Shown: one piece after another, positions 24,543 to 33,946 of the stretch
How positions within the stretch are numbered: position 1 is the stretch's first letter
Layout of the letters: each line of letters begins with the position of its first letter
Origin: Isoperla grammatica
Taxonomy: Eukaryota; Arthropoda; Insecta; Plecoptera; Perlodidae
Length of the DNA: 64,000 bases
Assembly (NCBI GenBank): GCA_945910005.1
Contig: OX246740.1
Location: 2,418,736-2,482,735 of the forward strand
Reading direction: 5' to 3'
Made by a program: the position numbers and the translations under genes
Notes under the pieces: generated by a model
The model's input: only the letters and a program-made list of their open reading frames with translations
Told to the model about the DNA's origin: nothing
The model's database searches: none

Positions 24543-24680
24543 ATTGGGTGATGGTCTGGTAAACCGCGGTCCGTACATTCCAGATTCGAACCCTGCTGGC
24601 TTGGGCCGCATGGAGGTAATGTCCCCTTGTATACATGCTGTTTACCATAAGAGAAACAATATTATCAACAACAAGTTTCC
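24543..24680 (+). repeat. tRNA-derived SINE remnant
   Basis: A tRNA-like head: 'GATGGTCTGGTAAACCGCGG' resembles an A box, and 'GATTCGAACCCTGC', about 45 bp on, resembles a B box (GGTTCGANNCC). A non-tRNA body follows. The cloverleaf is not convincing, so it is not called a tRNA gene. Confidence 0.45.
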
Positions 24681-24747
24681 CTAATGCCTCGTTGTCCCAA
24701 TGTTATTAGGACAGACACACATGTTTATTGTTTCTGATCTCCCGAAG

Positions 24748-25250
24748 AGCAAACAGTGCACCTGCATGACTAGCAAACAGTGCACCTGCACAACTAGCAA
24801 ACAGTGCACCTGCACAACTAGCAAACAGCGCACCTGCACGAATAGCAAACAGTGTACCTGCACGACTAGCAAACAGTGTACCTGCACGACTAGCAACAGT
24901 ACACCTGCACGACTAGCAAACAGTGTACCTGCACGACTAGCAAACAGTGCACCTGCACGATTAGCGAACAGTGCACCTGCACGACTAGCAAACAGTGTAC
25001 CTGCACGACTAGCAAACAGCGCACCTGCACGACTAGCAACAGTACACCTGCACGACTAGCAAACAGTGCATCTGCACGACTAGCAACAGTGCACCTGCAC
25101 GACTAGCAAACAGTGTACCTGCACGACTAGCAAACAGTGTACCTGCACGACTAGCAAACAGTGCACCTGCACGATTAGCGAACAGTGCACCTGCACGACT
25201 AGCAAACAGTGTACCTGCACGACTAGCAAACAGTGCACCTGCACCTGCAC
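24748..25250. repeat. 24-bp minisatellite, about 21 units
   Basis: Unit AGCAAACAGTGCACCTGCAC + GACT, with some 23-bp units lacking one A (AGCAACAGT). The variant 'GATTAGCGAACAG' occurs twice, 216 bp (nine units) apart, which indicates a higher-order duplication. Frames on both strands encode 8-residue repeats (for example SKQCTCTT), with frame changes at each 23-bp unit. This is not a gene. Confidence 0.95.
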
Positions 25251-25493
25251 AATAGGGGTTATTCACGTGGCGTCGAGAAAATACGTGTTTACATTAATTG
25301 GTCGTCACTAAACCACAACTATGCTTACCGGTACTTTTGCAAGAGTTTTTATCACCTACCTCCCCCGATTAGTTTCTGAAAATGATTATTGTGTGTCTAG
25401 AACGAAGAGTTGAACACTCGTGGCAGTGTTGGCCACCAATATGGCCGCTGCGCGCATCGGATGGGGAAGAGTCGGGCAACCTTGAACGTGGCT

Positions 25494-25762
25494 CTACACT
25501 AGTTCTGTTCGGGCGTACTGTACCGACCTAGTGCAGGCTACGCTGTCCTCGCTATCTGGGAGAGCTTCACACGAGCAACATCTCGATATAGATAGACCTA
25601 TGACGAGGACGCTGCTCTGTGTTCGGCCAGTCAGTGCATCATGGGCCCGGCTACACTAGTTCTGTTCGGGCGAACTGTACCGACCTAGTGCAGGCTACGC
25701 TGTCCTCGCTATCTGGGAGAGCTTCACACGAGCAACACCTCGATATAGATAGACCTATGACG
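25494..25762. repeat. 112-bp direct duplication, 157-bp spacing
   Basis: 25494-25605 and 25651-25762 are nearly identical (I count two mismatches), starting CTACACTAGTTCTGTTCGGG and ending GACCTATGACG. The 45-bp spacer is unrelated. This points to a recent segmental duplication. Confidence 0.9.
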
Positions 25763-26029
25763 TAATCCCATGTTGTTTTGGACGTGGCTCTTTGAAGCGT
25801 TCAGGCATTATACGCACACGTGTGTATAGGCAGTGGAGGCAGTGGGGGGGGGGGGGAGGGGTCGCCTCCCTAAGATAATTTAAGTGATTGCACATCTTAA
25901 AAAGTTAATCTGTTCCCACTGTTGTCATCATCCCCTATTGCGCTGTGTGTTATATTTAGTCAAATCTAACAAAAAGGAATGTTTTGTAATGTGAGTTTTC
26001 GCTTGTACATTTAAGTAAATTAATGCGTT

Positions 26030-26240
26030 TCAGTTACAAGAACAGATTTTCAGTATGGCGGCTCCAAAGTCTCTGTTTATACATATCATACAAATAGATT
26101 TAAGTAAATTTCCGGAAGTTAAAAAACTCTAGGTCTAACGGGGAATGAAACCCTGGACCTACTGCAATGGAGGCAGACAGGAGACGCGTGTGTGTGCACT
26201 AACAGCCCACGGCACGGCAGGCAAGCAGGCAGGCCAAGGT
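26030..26240 (-). repeat. tRNA-type SINE copy (minus), copy A
   Basis: Shares 'CAGTTACAAGAAC.GATTTTC', 'GGCTCCAAAGTC' and a tRNA-like end with the copy at 26630. On the minus strand the head reads 'GTGGGCTGTTAGTGCA' (A-box-like), then 'CAGGGTTTCATTCCCC' (B-box-like). Confidence 0.5.
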
Positions 26241-26629
26241 GGTTCAAGGTAGTTCATCTAGGCAGGTGTTTTGGCTGGTTTCATGGCCACCTGTAATCTG
26301 TACGCGCGACTTCTCCTCGCGAGAACTTGTTTCATGTTGTGGTTTGCATATTATCTTTCTTTAGTACGAGTGAGTCGCTAACGGTAGACTTGGGCCCCGC
26401 CTTGTGCACGGACACGTTCTGTGTGCTGTGCATGCGGCATGGGTTGCAAACAGTCCCTACTAACCTACGTTATATCACACATTTACGGTAACCGGAAAAT
26501 TATGGTTCACGTGAAAATATTTGGGGCCTAAAGTGTGTTCAAATTGTTTACTAAGTGTATTAAATATTACTTAAATAAATACACTTGTATTTCAAAAATA
26601 GAAATTTAAATAAATTTAAATCTCACTCA

Positions 26630-26860
26630 GTTACAAGAACTGATTTTCAGTGGATGACTTTATACCAGATATTACCGGTATGTGTTTTGTTGCTATGACG
26701 GCTCTAAAGTCACCGTTTAAATATACACGAGCATCATATTGATTGATAGATTGAAGTCAAGTTCTAAACTTTAAAAAACCTTGCCGAAACCGGGATTCGA
26801 ACCCTGGATCTCCAAAAAACGCTCTTGTACTCGTTGTCCGTATTCACAGTCGTCGCGTAT
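26630..26860 (-). repeat. tRNA-type SINE copy (minus), copy B
   Basis: Second copy of the 26.03-kb repeat with a better B box: 'CCAGGGTTCGAATCCCGG' on the minus strand (about 26788-26806). The body carries an insertion near 26660-26690 relative to copy A. Confidence 0.55.
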
Positions 26861-26884
26861 AGGAGACCATATGAATGTCATTTT

Positions 26885-26959
26885 CGACAGCTGTTCTGCT
26901 CCCGTCCTCAGTCAGTAAGTATTTTGTATCTGAGGACGGCAGCAGAATTCAGCTGCCGA
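26885..26959. repeat. Imperfect hairpin, ~27-bp arms
   Basis: 'CAGCTGTTCTGCTCCCGTCC' with TCAG pairs imperfectly with 'CTGAGGACGGCAGCAGAATT'. A ~18-nt loop separates the arms. Confidence 0.6.
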
Positions 26960-26961
26960 AC

Positions 26962-27145
26962 TATTGTACTATCGTGATGCCAAATGCATCGAACATCTTT
27001 TAGCTGTGTAAGCCTTACCCTCGGTCTTACCAATGATTTTAATTATATTCTTCTTTGCTATTTGGTAGCTCAAATGTGAAGACTGTAGAAACATTTTGAC
27101 CACGTCACAGGGGGGGGGGGGGGGGGGGTTATTGGCAACGATGTA

Positions 27146-27185
<40 letters not shown>

Positions 27186-28000
27186 GCGTGTTACGTGGGA
27201 TTACCATCTCATGCGACCTCGCTGATCACATCGACATCATCACTTGGATTGAGTCCTTGGCAGAGCGGGAGTTTGTTCGCCCGACCGCAGTGCTGTGCTG
27301 TCCCATTGGCCGCCATCTTTGAGCGTGACGCACGCACGCACATGCGTGTCCGTCCTAAGACACACTGCTCCTGCTTAGTGCTTAGTACTTAGTGCGTGGT
27401 GGTCCCACACGCCGTGTGTCGTCATGCATTATGTGACGTATCAAGTTCTCTGAGACTGGTATTGTAGTGATACCACCAGCGCGCCTGTTGGCAGACGTGT
27501 CGGGGCGTAATCAAAGCGAAGATGGTCCACTTCAATTACTGGACAATGACAAGCAGGTACTGCGAATTCTCTTGAAATAGAACACGTGTAGCGACCGTCT
27601 CTTCTGAGAATTTTACACTCACATTGCTTGATCGACGTGGCATCTATTTGGCACTGCAAGTCGGAAGAGTGGACAAAATAACCGACGTAAAATTATGTCA
27701 TATTTTGTATTGTCCACAGACAAAATACTTATGTTATCCGAGACAAGACATCTCTGTAATTTGAAGCTCCACTTCTTAGAAATTCTGGGAAAAGTATAAG
27801 CTGTGTACACATTTTGTTTGTAATAATTGTAGCAACCGGCAACGTTTGCTTGTAAACATATAGTATAAACAATACAATGCCGAAAATATATCTTTTACCT
27901 ACACATACCTGTCGTATTCTTGTTCCGAAAGAACCTTACCGATGTGTTCGACTTACTTGTGGCCAATCAGCGATCGATATTTGTAACTGGGGCTCCCGTT
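26962..28000. other. Gene-free stretch with G19 and (GA)n
   Basis: G19 run at 27110-27128 and (GA)n at 27151-27184. No coding similarity recognised. Confidence 0.4.
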
Positions 28001-28008
28001 GGGCCCAC

Positions 28009-28142
28009 GATGGGCCGCATCGCGCCTGGTTGTTGGCGCCACGCTGTTGACAAGTGCCCCCCCCCCCCCACGATGAGGGCCACGGTGCGCCGCATCGCGC
28101 CTGGTTGTTGGCGCCGCGCTGTTGACAAGAGCCCCCCCCCCA
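28009..28142. repeat. ~75-bp tandem duplication with C-runs
   Basis: 'CCGCATCGCGCCTGGTTGTT' + GGCGCC.CGCTGTTGACAAG occurs twice, each ending in a C-run (28057-28069 and 28132-28141). Confidence 0.85.
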
Positions 28143-28596
28143 CGTAAAGGTCGTCTTCGGTCGGGTGAAGAATGGGTCTGGCCTACAATTGCTACAGTGT
28201 ACAGTGCTATATTGAGACTCACTGCAGATTGCAATCCAGCAGACGGTCCACCAGCTCCGTGGGCTATTATAGTCCCACCTCCGTTTGGTTGGTCACACTT
28301 GAATCATGGTTGATCGTTCACTACCCGCAGCTTGCCTGGCTGGGTGACCACTGCGCCTTGTACGGGGCTACACACATGATTATCCACTTACTAGCAATAA
28401 TACTTAATTGTTTGTGATCCTCGTGATAGCTTTAGTAGTGCTGTCAAAACCTGAGAAGCAACGTAGGTCTGCAATATGTGAGGGCGAAAATACTCGTTGA
28501 ACATAGGTTGCTGTGGATAGTAGCACAGAGATCGTCATGCTTGTCTTTGCCCTGCAACTACAATCAACGTAATCAGGTCTTCGCGATACAACCTAA

Positions 28597-28705
28597 CAGA
28601 TGCTTTCGTCATAGACGAGTGGTTCGTGGCCAATCAGCGAGCCCCATTTCAAATACTGATCGCTGATTGGGTATACGAGTCTTTCGTCTATGACAAAAGC
28701 ATCTG
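28597..28705. mobile_element. 109-bp palindromic MITE-like element
   Basis: 'CAGATGCTTTCGTCATAGAC' at the left pairs with 'GTCTATGACAAAAGCATCTG' at the right. The arms continue inward to 'CCAATCAGCGA' / 'TCGCTGATTGG'. Confidence 0.75.
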
Positions 28706-28709
28706 TGTG

Positions 28710-29925
28710 TCGTAAAATGTTGCTCGGGCGATGTATTTCTACACGTTGCTTTAAAAAGTGAAATATAATTTTCTTGCCAGAACACATATTTTAATTTTGA
28801 GTGAATTAGATTGGGTCTGGGTTATACCCATGGGTTATACCCCCCAGTAGAGACTTGTTGTGTAGACATGATTGTTCTCCTTGACATCTGCAGTTGCAGT
28901 GCTTATTCAAGGTGGGTGGGGATCACGCGTGCTGCAGTCAGCACTGCTTCGCTTGCACAATCAGCGGTGATAACTCTGGCGTGCGTCCGCTGTGTACGTG
29001 CATTCATTTGCAACTTGCGTTCAACGGTACGACACAATTGTGTGTTGTGAAAATAAGGAAGGAAACGCCAATTTAGAAGTGAAAGGTGATAGCTCCGAAA
29101 ATTTCCGTGTGTTTATATTATAAATGCCTTCAAAATGGAAATAACTGACCATTCTTGTGCGTGATACGCTGGGCATTCCTGAGTTGCATGCAAATAGAAT
29201 CATTCGTGTGCAGGTTGATTGAAATAAGTCCAGGTTACCGTTACCTACTCGGTGGGTGCGTATCTTGGGAATTTGCAGCAAATCCATTATGCATACATCG
29301 ATATAATACGTAACACGACACAACTTCTTTAAACTTGAACACATATCTTGACTCTGTGCGTTGTTCTAGAGAAAATGTCGATAATCAAACGCCTAGTAAG
29401 GAAGTTTGCTGGTAACTAATTATTTATTTATATTCAAATTAATTAATTTTGTCTATCTACAATTACAAAACTGTTTTCCCCAAGGAAGACAATAAAATAC
29501 CGTACCTGTTGTTCACTTACGCTGCTCCAAGAAGATGTATATAGGGACAATACACCTTATTCATTCACCGGCAGTGTAAGCGTTGACATGCTCATTATGT
29601 ACGTGTCCACGTCTACTGGCCGCTGTGGTGTAAACCTGTTTTTTGTGTGGGGGGGGGGGGGGGGGGGGAGAGGCAGAGATTGTTATTTCACGGTCATTTT
29701 TATTTGTGCAAAGTGATTTGCATATTTTGTGTAGATCCTCGCATTGTTACGCCCACTTATGATTCGTTCTTGATGTCTTGCGCATATCATTCAAGGACAA
29801 TTAATTGGATAGACCTACCAGTGATGCCATCAAAGATATACTAGTAACTAGACCCAACGTAACTAGCTCATCTACCGGTACCTTCCCTTTCATACACTGT
29901 GCTTCGACGCTTGACATTCGCTTAG
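28710..29925. other. Gene-free stretch
   Basis: No recognised gene. A G20 run lies at 29649-29668. Confidence 0.4.
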
Positions 29926-29929
29926 TAGT

Positions 29930-30075
29930 ACAGTGCTCAAGCCTCGTTAGTCACGCGGTGCCGTGTTAGTAACTTCCAGGTATCCAACCTAAGGTCGTAA
30001 ATTATCCATAATAGACTTGTTTCAAGTAGAATGTAGATGGTAGGAACTAGAGAAGTGTATGTAATTAGTACTGTT
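29930..30075 (-). repeat. Dispersed repeat family A, copy 5 (partial)
   Basis: On the minus strand: 'CTTCTCTAGTTCCTACCATC', 'TACTTGAAACAAGTCTATTA', 'TTACGACCTTAGGTTGGATA', 'CCTGGAAGTTACTAACACGG', 'GACTAACGAGGCTTG'. This copy best shows how the 5' block joins the core. Confidence 0.75.
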
Positions 30076-30166
30076 GCCATTGCACCGTAGTTAATTGGGG
30101 CAACAATCCCCCCCTCGACGCCTGTCACGTGCCGTGATCAGAGAGTGCAAGTGTCCCAGTACTTCC

Positions 30167-30185
30167 GGGGGGGGGGGGGGGGGGG
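30167..30185. repeat. G19 tract
   Basis: Uninterrupted G-run between unrelated flanks. Confidence 0.9.
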
Positions 30186-30706
30186 CATTGGACGTCAGGC
30201 CCGCAGAGCGGAGAGGCTATTTGCGTCCACGGCCAGTGTATACAACACACACGTCGTGTATTTATACGAACACCTCCGAATTTACATTGGCAGCAGGCTG
30301 TGCGTCTATTTCCGAGGGCAAAGATATTAGCGCTTGTTTATTTGTTGGGCTGTTACTTTAGTTGGTTCCCGGTCCGTCCGGCCCTGTCGTGCTTTGCGTG
30401 TGCTTTGCCCACGTGCACGTACTTGTCACGTCTTGGGCGGTGTTGTGGCCTACCAGTACCACTGTGTTTTGGGTCTGGGACGAATTAAAAGCCTCAGCTC
30501 TGGAGGCCTTTTCGCCGAAGACAAATTCTTTCACATGTGATGGTTTGAATATCTATAAACATTAAACACGTTTCAAAATCGGGACATAGTATTTCTTAAT
30601 CATTCGGTGTCAATGAGGAGCAATACCATAAACAATTAAAAATTGAAGTTTCCTCCCCTTTCTGCTTTTCTTTCTTCTCTCGCCCTCACAATCGTTTTTT
30701 AGTGCA

Positions 30707-30775
30707 TGGGCGGGAGGGGGCGGAGGTGGTACCCCATAATCGCATCCTGCCCCCCCCCCCCCCGGATACGCCATC
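30707..30775. mobile_element. Tiny (69-bp) hAT-like remnant with G/C-tract ends
   Basis: The segment is flanked by a perfect 8-bp direct repeat TTAGTGCA (30699-30706 and 30776-30783). The right end in reverse complement reads 'GATGGCGTATCCGGGGGG', resembling the CAGTGGCGTA hAT tip here. The left end reads 'TGGGCGGGAGGGGGCGG'. It carries a C14 run at 30750-30763. Confidence 0.45.
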
Positions 30776-30784
30776 TTAGTGCAA

Positions 30785-31680
30785 TGAAACCAAATTCCGA
30801 TGATCTCAAAAAATCTTGTACTAATCTACAAAAGCATGTAAACACAATTCCACCGCTCCCCCCCCCCCCCCTCCCCTCCTCCAGTTGTATCGAGAGTGAA
30901 CCTGTTCCTTGACTTTATCTCGATATGATCCACTAGCCCCTCTACCGAAATATATTCCTCGGCCCACGCTACGCCACTGAGCATACAAGTCATTGATGAG
31001 ACGTGTAATGTATCCCCCCCAGCAGCAACTCTCCCTTGTTGGCCGCGGTCACAGTGGCGGGTCGTGTGTAGTGTGGGGGGGGGGGGGGGCGCAATGCAAC
31101 TCGTGCACGTGTCTTTCAGCTCGGTGAGTTGCATAATTGTTTAGCCGACTTGACGCAACGTCAGTATTGCGCTCATTGAGACAACCAACATACGCAGAGT
31201 AGACGGTGCAGTTACACTCGCGCGCACCCACGCCGAGATTTGTTATTCCGCACGTGTGAAAGACAGATTCACTCACACAAGTGTCAGTTCGGTGCGTGGT
31301 TGTTTTTGTAAAACAGAACTGTTCGCAACTCTCTCAGGAAACTAGAAACAACGTTGAGGAATAGGGTAAGACAGGTACCGCAAGTAGGTTGCAGTGCAGT
31401 AGGTACATTGGCGCGAGATTGCAAATTGTACGAAAAACAGGTATTTTAATTGAATATATATGTATACACTATGAACATAATGACTAGACTAGATAGTGAT
31501 TCTGACAAATAAATACGCTGCCTGCCGCTACCTCTTGTACAAATTTGCTTCCATTTGCCAAGCAAACAAATACGATATGGGTTCCCATTATTTTTCCTCA
31601 TCCAATCAATCCTGACGGTTGAATATTGGAACACAGCTATTAATGTGCGACATTACATGGCAGACAACGGCAACAATGTT
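30785..31680. other. Repeat-edge region, no gene
   Basis: C14 at 30858-30871 and G15 at 31075-31089. An orphan hAT-like right end 'CTACGCCACTG' ends near 30978, and a left-like 'CAGTGGCGGG' lies at about 31052. No complete element or gene is resolved. Confidence 0.35.
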
Positions 31681-31682
31681 TG

Positions 31683-33009
31683 TGACGTCACGTGAATGGC
31701 AAGAATAGCGCCAGGCCTGCATACTGCACTTGCCGCCGTCGTCAAACGATAATAACTACGCGTTATGTTTTCCTTCCCAAGCAAAAACCGCGCCTTACGT
31801 TCAGACGTGACGTAATTTTAATATCACCACTGAACGCTTGCAGCAAAATACACGTCTGCCTAATATAGACCAACATGTCATTCATTGTTGCGTCATCAGT
31901 TCCTTGTTATTCTCAATATGTGATGTGTTGATTGGTTGACGTTTTCCCTTACAGTGTTGCCAGGCGTCGTAACGGTATCCCAGAGACAAAGAGTTGGAGA
32001 GTGCGAGAGAGAGACGAGTGTGCGAGCGAGACGGAAGGTGGATCGTGCCGGTCGAAGTATTCTCCGATTGGTCGGGCTGTGTATGTATGCGTGCGTGATT
32101 TGTGTCAGTTCCGAACCGGCAGTGCGCAGCGTGTGGCGCCGAGTCAAGTGTACGGGAAGATATCGTCGAGGCATAGTGTTGTTTGGCGTGCGACGTGGCT
32201 AATAGAGACGACGAGTTGGTATTGGTGCACACCATTGATGACATTGACAGAGTTATGCGAGCTAGAGTCCTGAGACAGAAAAGTCGACTTGACGTTGCGT
32301 GTTAAAGGTTGTGTGCGGTGTGTGTGTGTGTGTGTGTGAGAGGGCGGGGGGGGGGGGGGGGGCAGGACAAAATATATTTTTTGAATATTTTATGTTTTTT
32401 GTATTTTCCCTGCTTACAATGCCTCAATGCATTTTGTGTAGAAGTTATGTATACCCAGATTGTATTAGTGTAAAGCGACACAGTGTTATCAGTTGAGACG
32501 TTGCCCAAGCGGTCTGGGTTTTGGTAGCAACGTAATGGTAAGCTTAGATTGCTTTAATTTACATTGGGTTCCCGGTAAAATAAGCCCAAATGGCCAAGAA
32601 AATCCTACTTGTCGTTCGAGGTGGCTAAATATGAATGGGAGTTGAACGATGGCAGTGTCGTGTGACATGACTTTATTTCAGCGACCTAGTCCGACGGTTC
32701 CCCGGTCGACGATGACGCTGTGGCACCGAGAGCGACGAGGCAGGAGTGTGGAAGGGAGGGGGAGGGGGGGAGAGGCGATCACCGCTGACGGTTTCCGAGG
32801 GGAAGGGGACGAGCCAGCAGCCAGCCAGCCAGCCTAGTTCCAGACCTGCCTGCATGCAGTTGTAACCAAGGTGGCGTCACGCGCGCATGTTCCACGTAGC
32901 AACGGAGGAATGTAGAACGTCGTGTGTTGTGTGTACTGTGTTCTGTGCGTCGACGCTTTAGTTCCTAATCAACGACTTTTCTTTCTTTTTTTCGGTAAAT
33001 TCACAATTA
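31683..33009 (+). promoter_or_regulatory. CpG-rich upstream region of IRF2BP-like gene
   Basis: The 1.3 kb before the start codon is visibly richer in G+C and CpG than the surrounding intergenic DNA. It holds a TGACGTCA at 31683-31690, purine-rich GAGAGAGA/GCGAGCGAGACG stretches near 31995-32035, and a (GT)n plus G17 tract near 32322-32362. A promoter or 5' UTR here is inferred from position and composition. No TATA box or transcription start can be assigned. Short open frames in this stretch show no similarity. Confidence 0.3.
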
Positions 33010-33946
33010 ATGGTTAAAATGTCGGTAATGCAAATGGGCAAACGGCAACACTGTTATCTGTGTGATCTGCCTCGCATGCCTTGGGCTATGCTCCACGACT
33101 TTACCGAGGCCGTGTGTCGCGGGTGTGTGAATTATGAGGGCGCTGATCGTATTGAGTTGGTGTTGGATACGGCGCGACAGATGAAACGTGCCCACGGTTT
33201 CCAGGAGTCTCGTTCATCGTCGTCGTCGGGCGGACATTCTTCGTCGTCTTCGTCGTCGCAGAAACCGCAGACGCATCGTCAGTCAAGTAATCCCCACGAC
33301 GGACAACATCAGAACGGAGTGGAGGTGGTGGGGTTGCCGCCTGCAGCCCACGTGTCCAGTAGACAACAGCAAGTACAACAACAACAGCAACAAACGTCTG
33401 GGGGACCTCACTATACTACGTTGCATCATTCCCGCGCGGGGCTGCTCGCGGAGTACGCGACCGTGCCCCAGCCTCCGCCCCCGCGTGGGTCACAGATGCC
33501 GAGGACTCTGTCTACGTCGGAGGAACACGACGCTCAGATCCGCGCCGTGCGACTACCCACGGCCGCGCATTTGGCCGCCGCAGCCGCCGCCGCACATCAC
33601 AACAACATGCAACAACAACAACAGCAGCAGCAACAACAACAACAACAACACCACAGCCGACCCAACTCGCTCCCGCCTCAGCCGTCGCTCAAGAGGGGTC
33701 ACTCCTCCAACGAGGACGACGAACATCATCCTCCGCACCCGCACCACAACGGCGACGGGGTGCCCACGACCAAGAGGATGATGTCTGTCGAGGAACACTC
33801 GTCGGCGAGTACCCGTCCTCCGCTCACACGCGGAGAGTCGCTCCCTGCAGTCAGTCTTGCGGCCCCGTTCATCGAGAGGAGTTTCAAGGAGAAACATCCG
33901 ATACGGGCGCCGTCGTTTGACACGGCGACGTCGTTCAAGCCGAACG
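33010..33946 (+). CDS. IRF2BP: IRF2BP-like exon 1 (zinc finger)
   Basis: First coding exon. The donor is AACG|GTAAGA at 33947, leaving one base of the split Gly codon. Higher G+C than its flanks. Confidence 0.92.

Noticed and set aside
24681..25266. Repeat frames (SKQCTCTT and complements), and a CRISPR-like look
   Set aside because: The 24-bp units are directly contiguous with no unique spacers, so it is not a CRISPR array. The frames change at each 23-bp unit.
31882..32273. Several 88-120-residue frames on both strands upstream of IRF2BP
   Set aside because: Overlapping frames in CpG-rich DNA with no family resemblance. More likely promoter or 5' UTR sequence.
32498..32535. tRNA-Leu/Ser-like start 'GTTGCCCAAGCGGTCTGG'
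   Set aside because: No anticodon arm, T arm or acceptor pairing follows, so it is only a chance A-box-like string.
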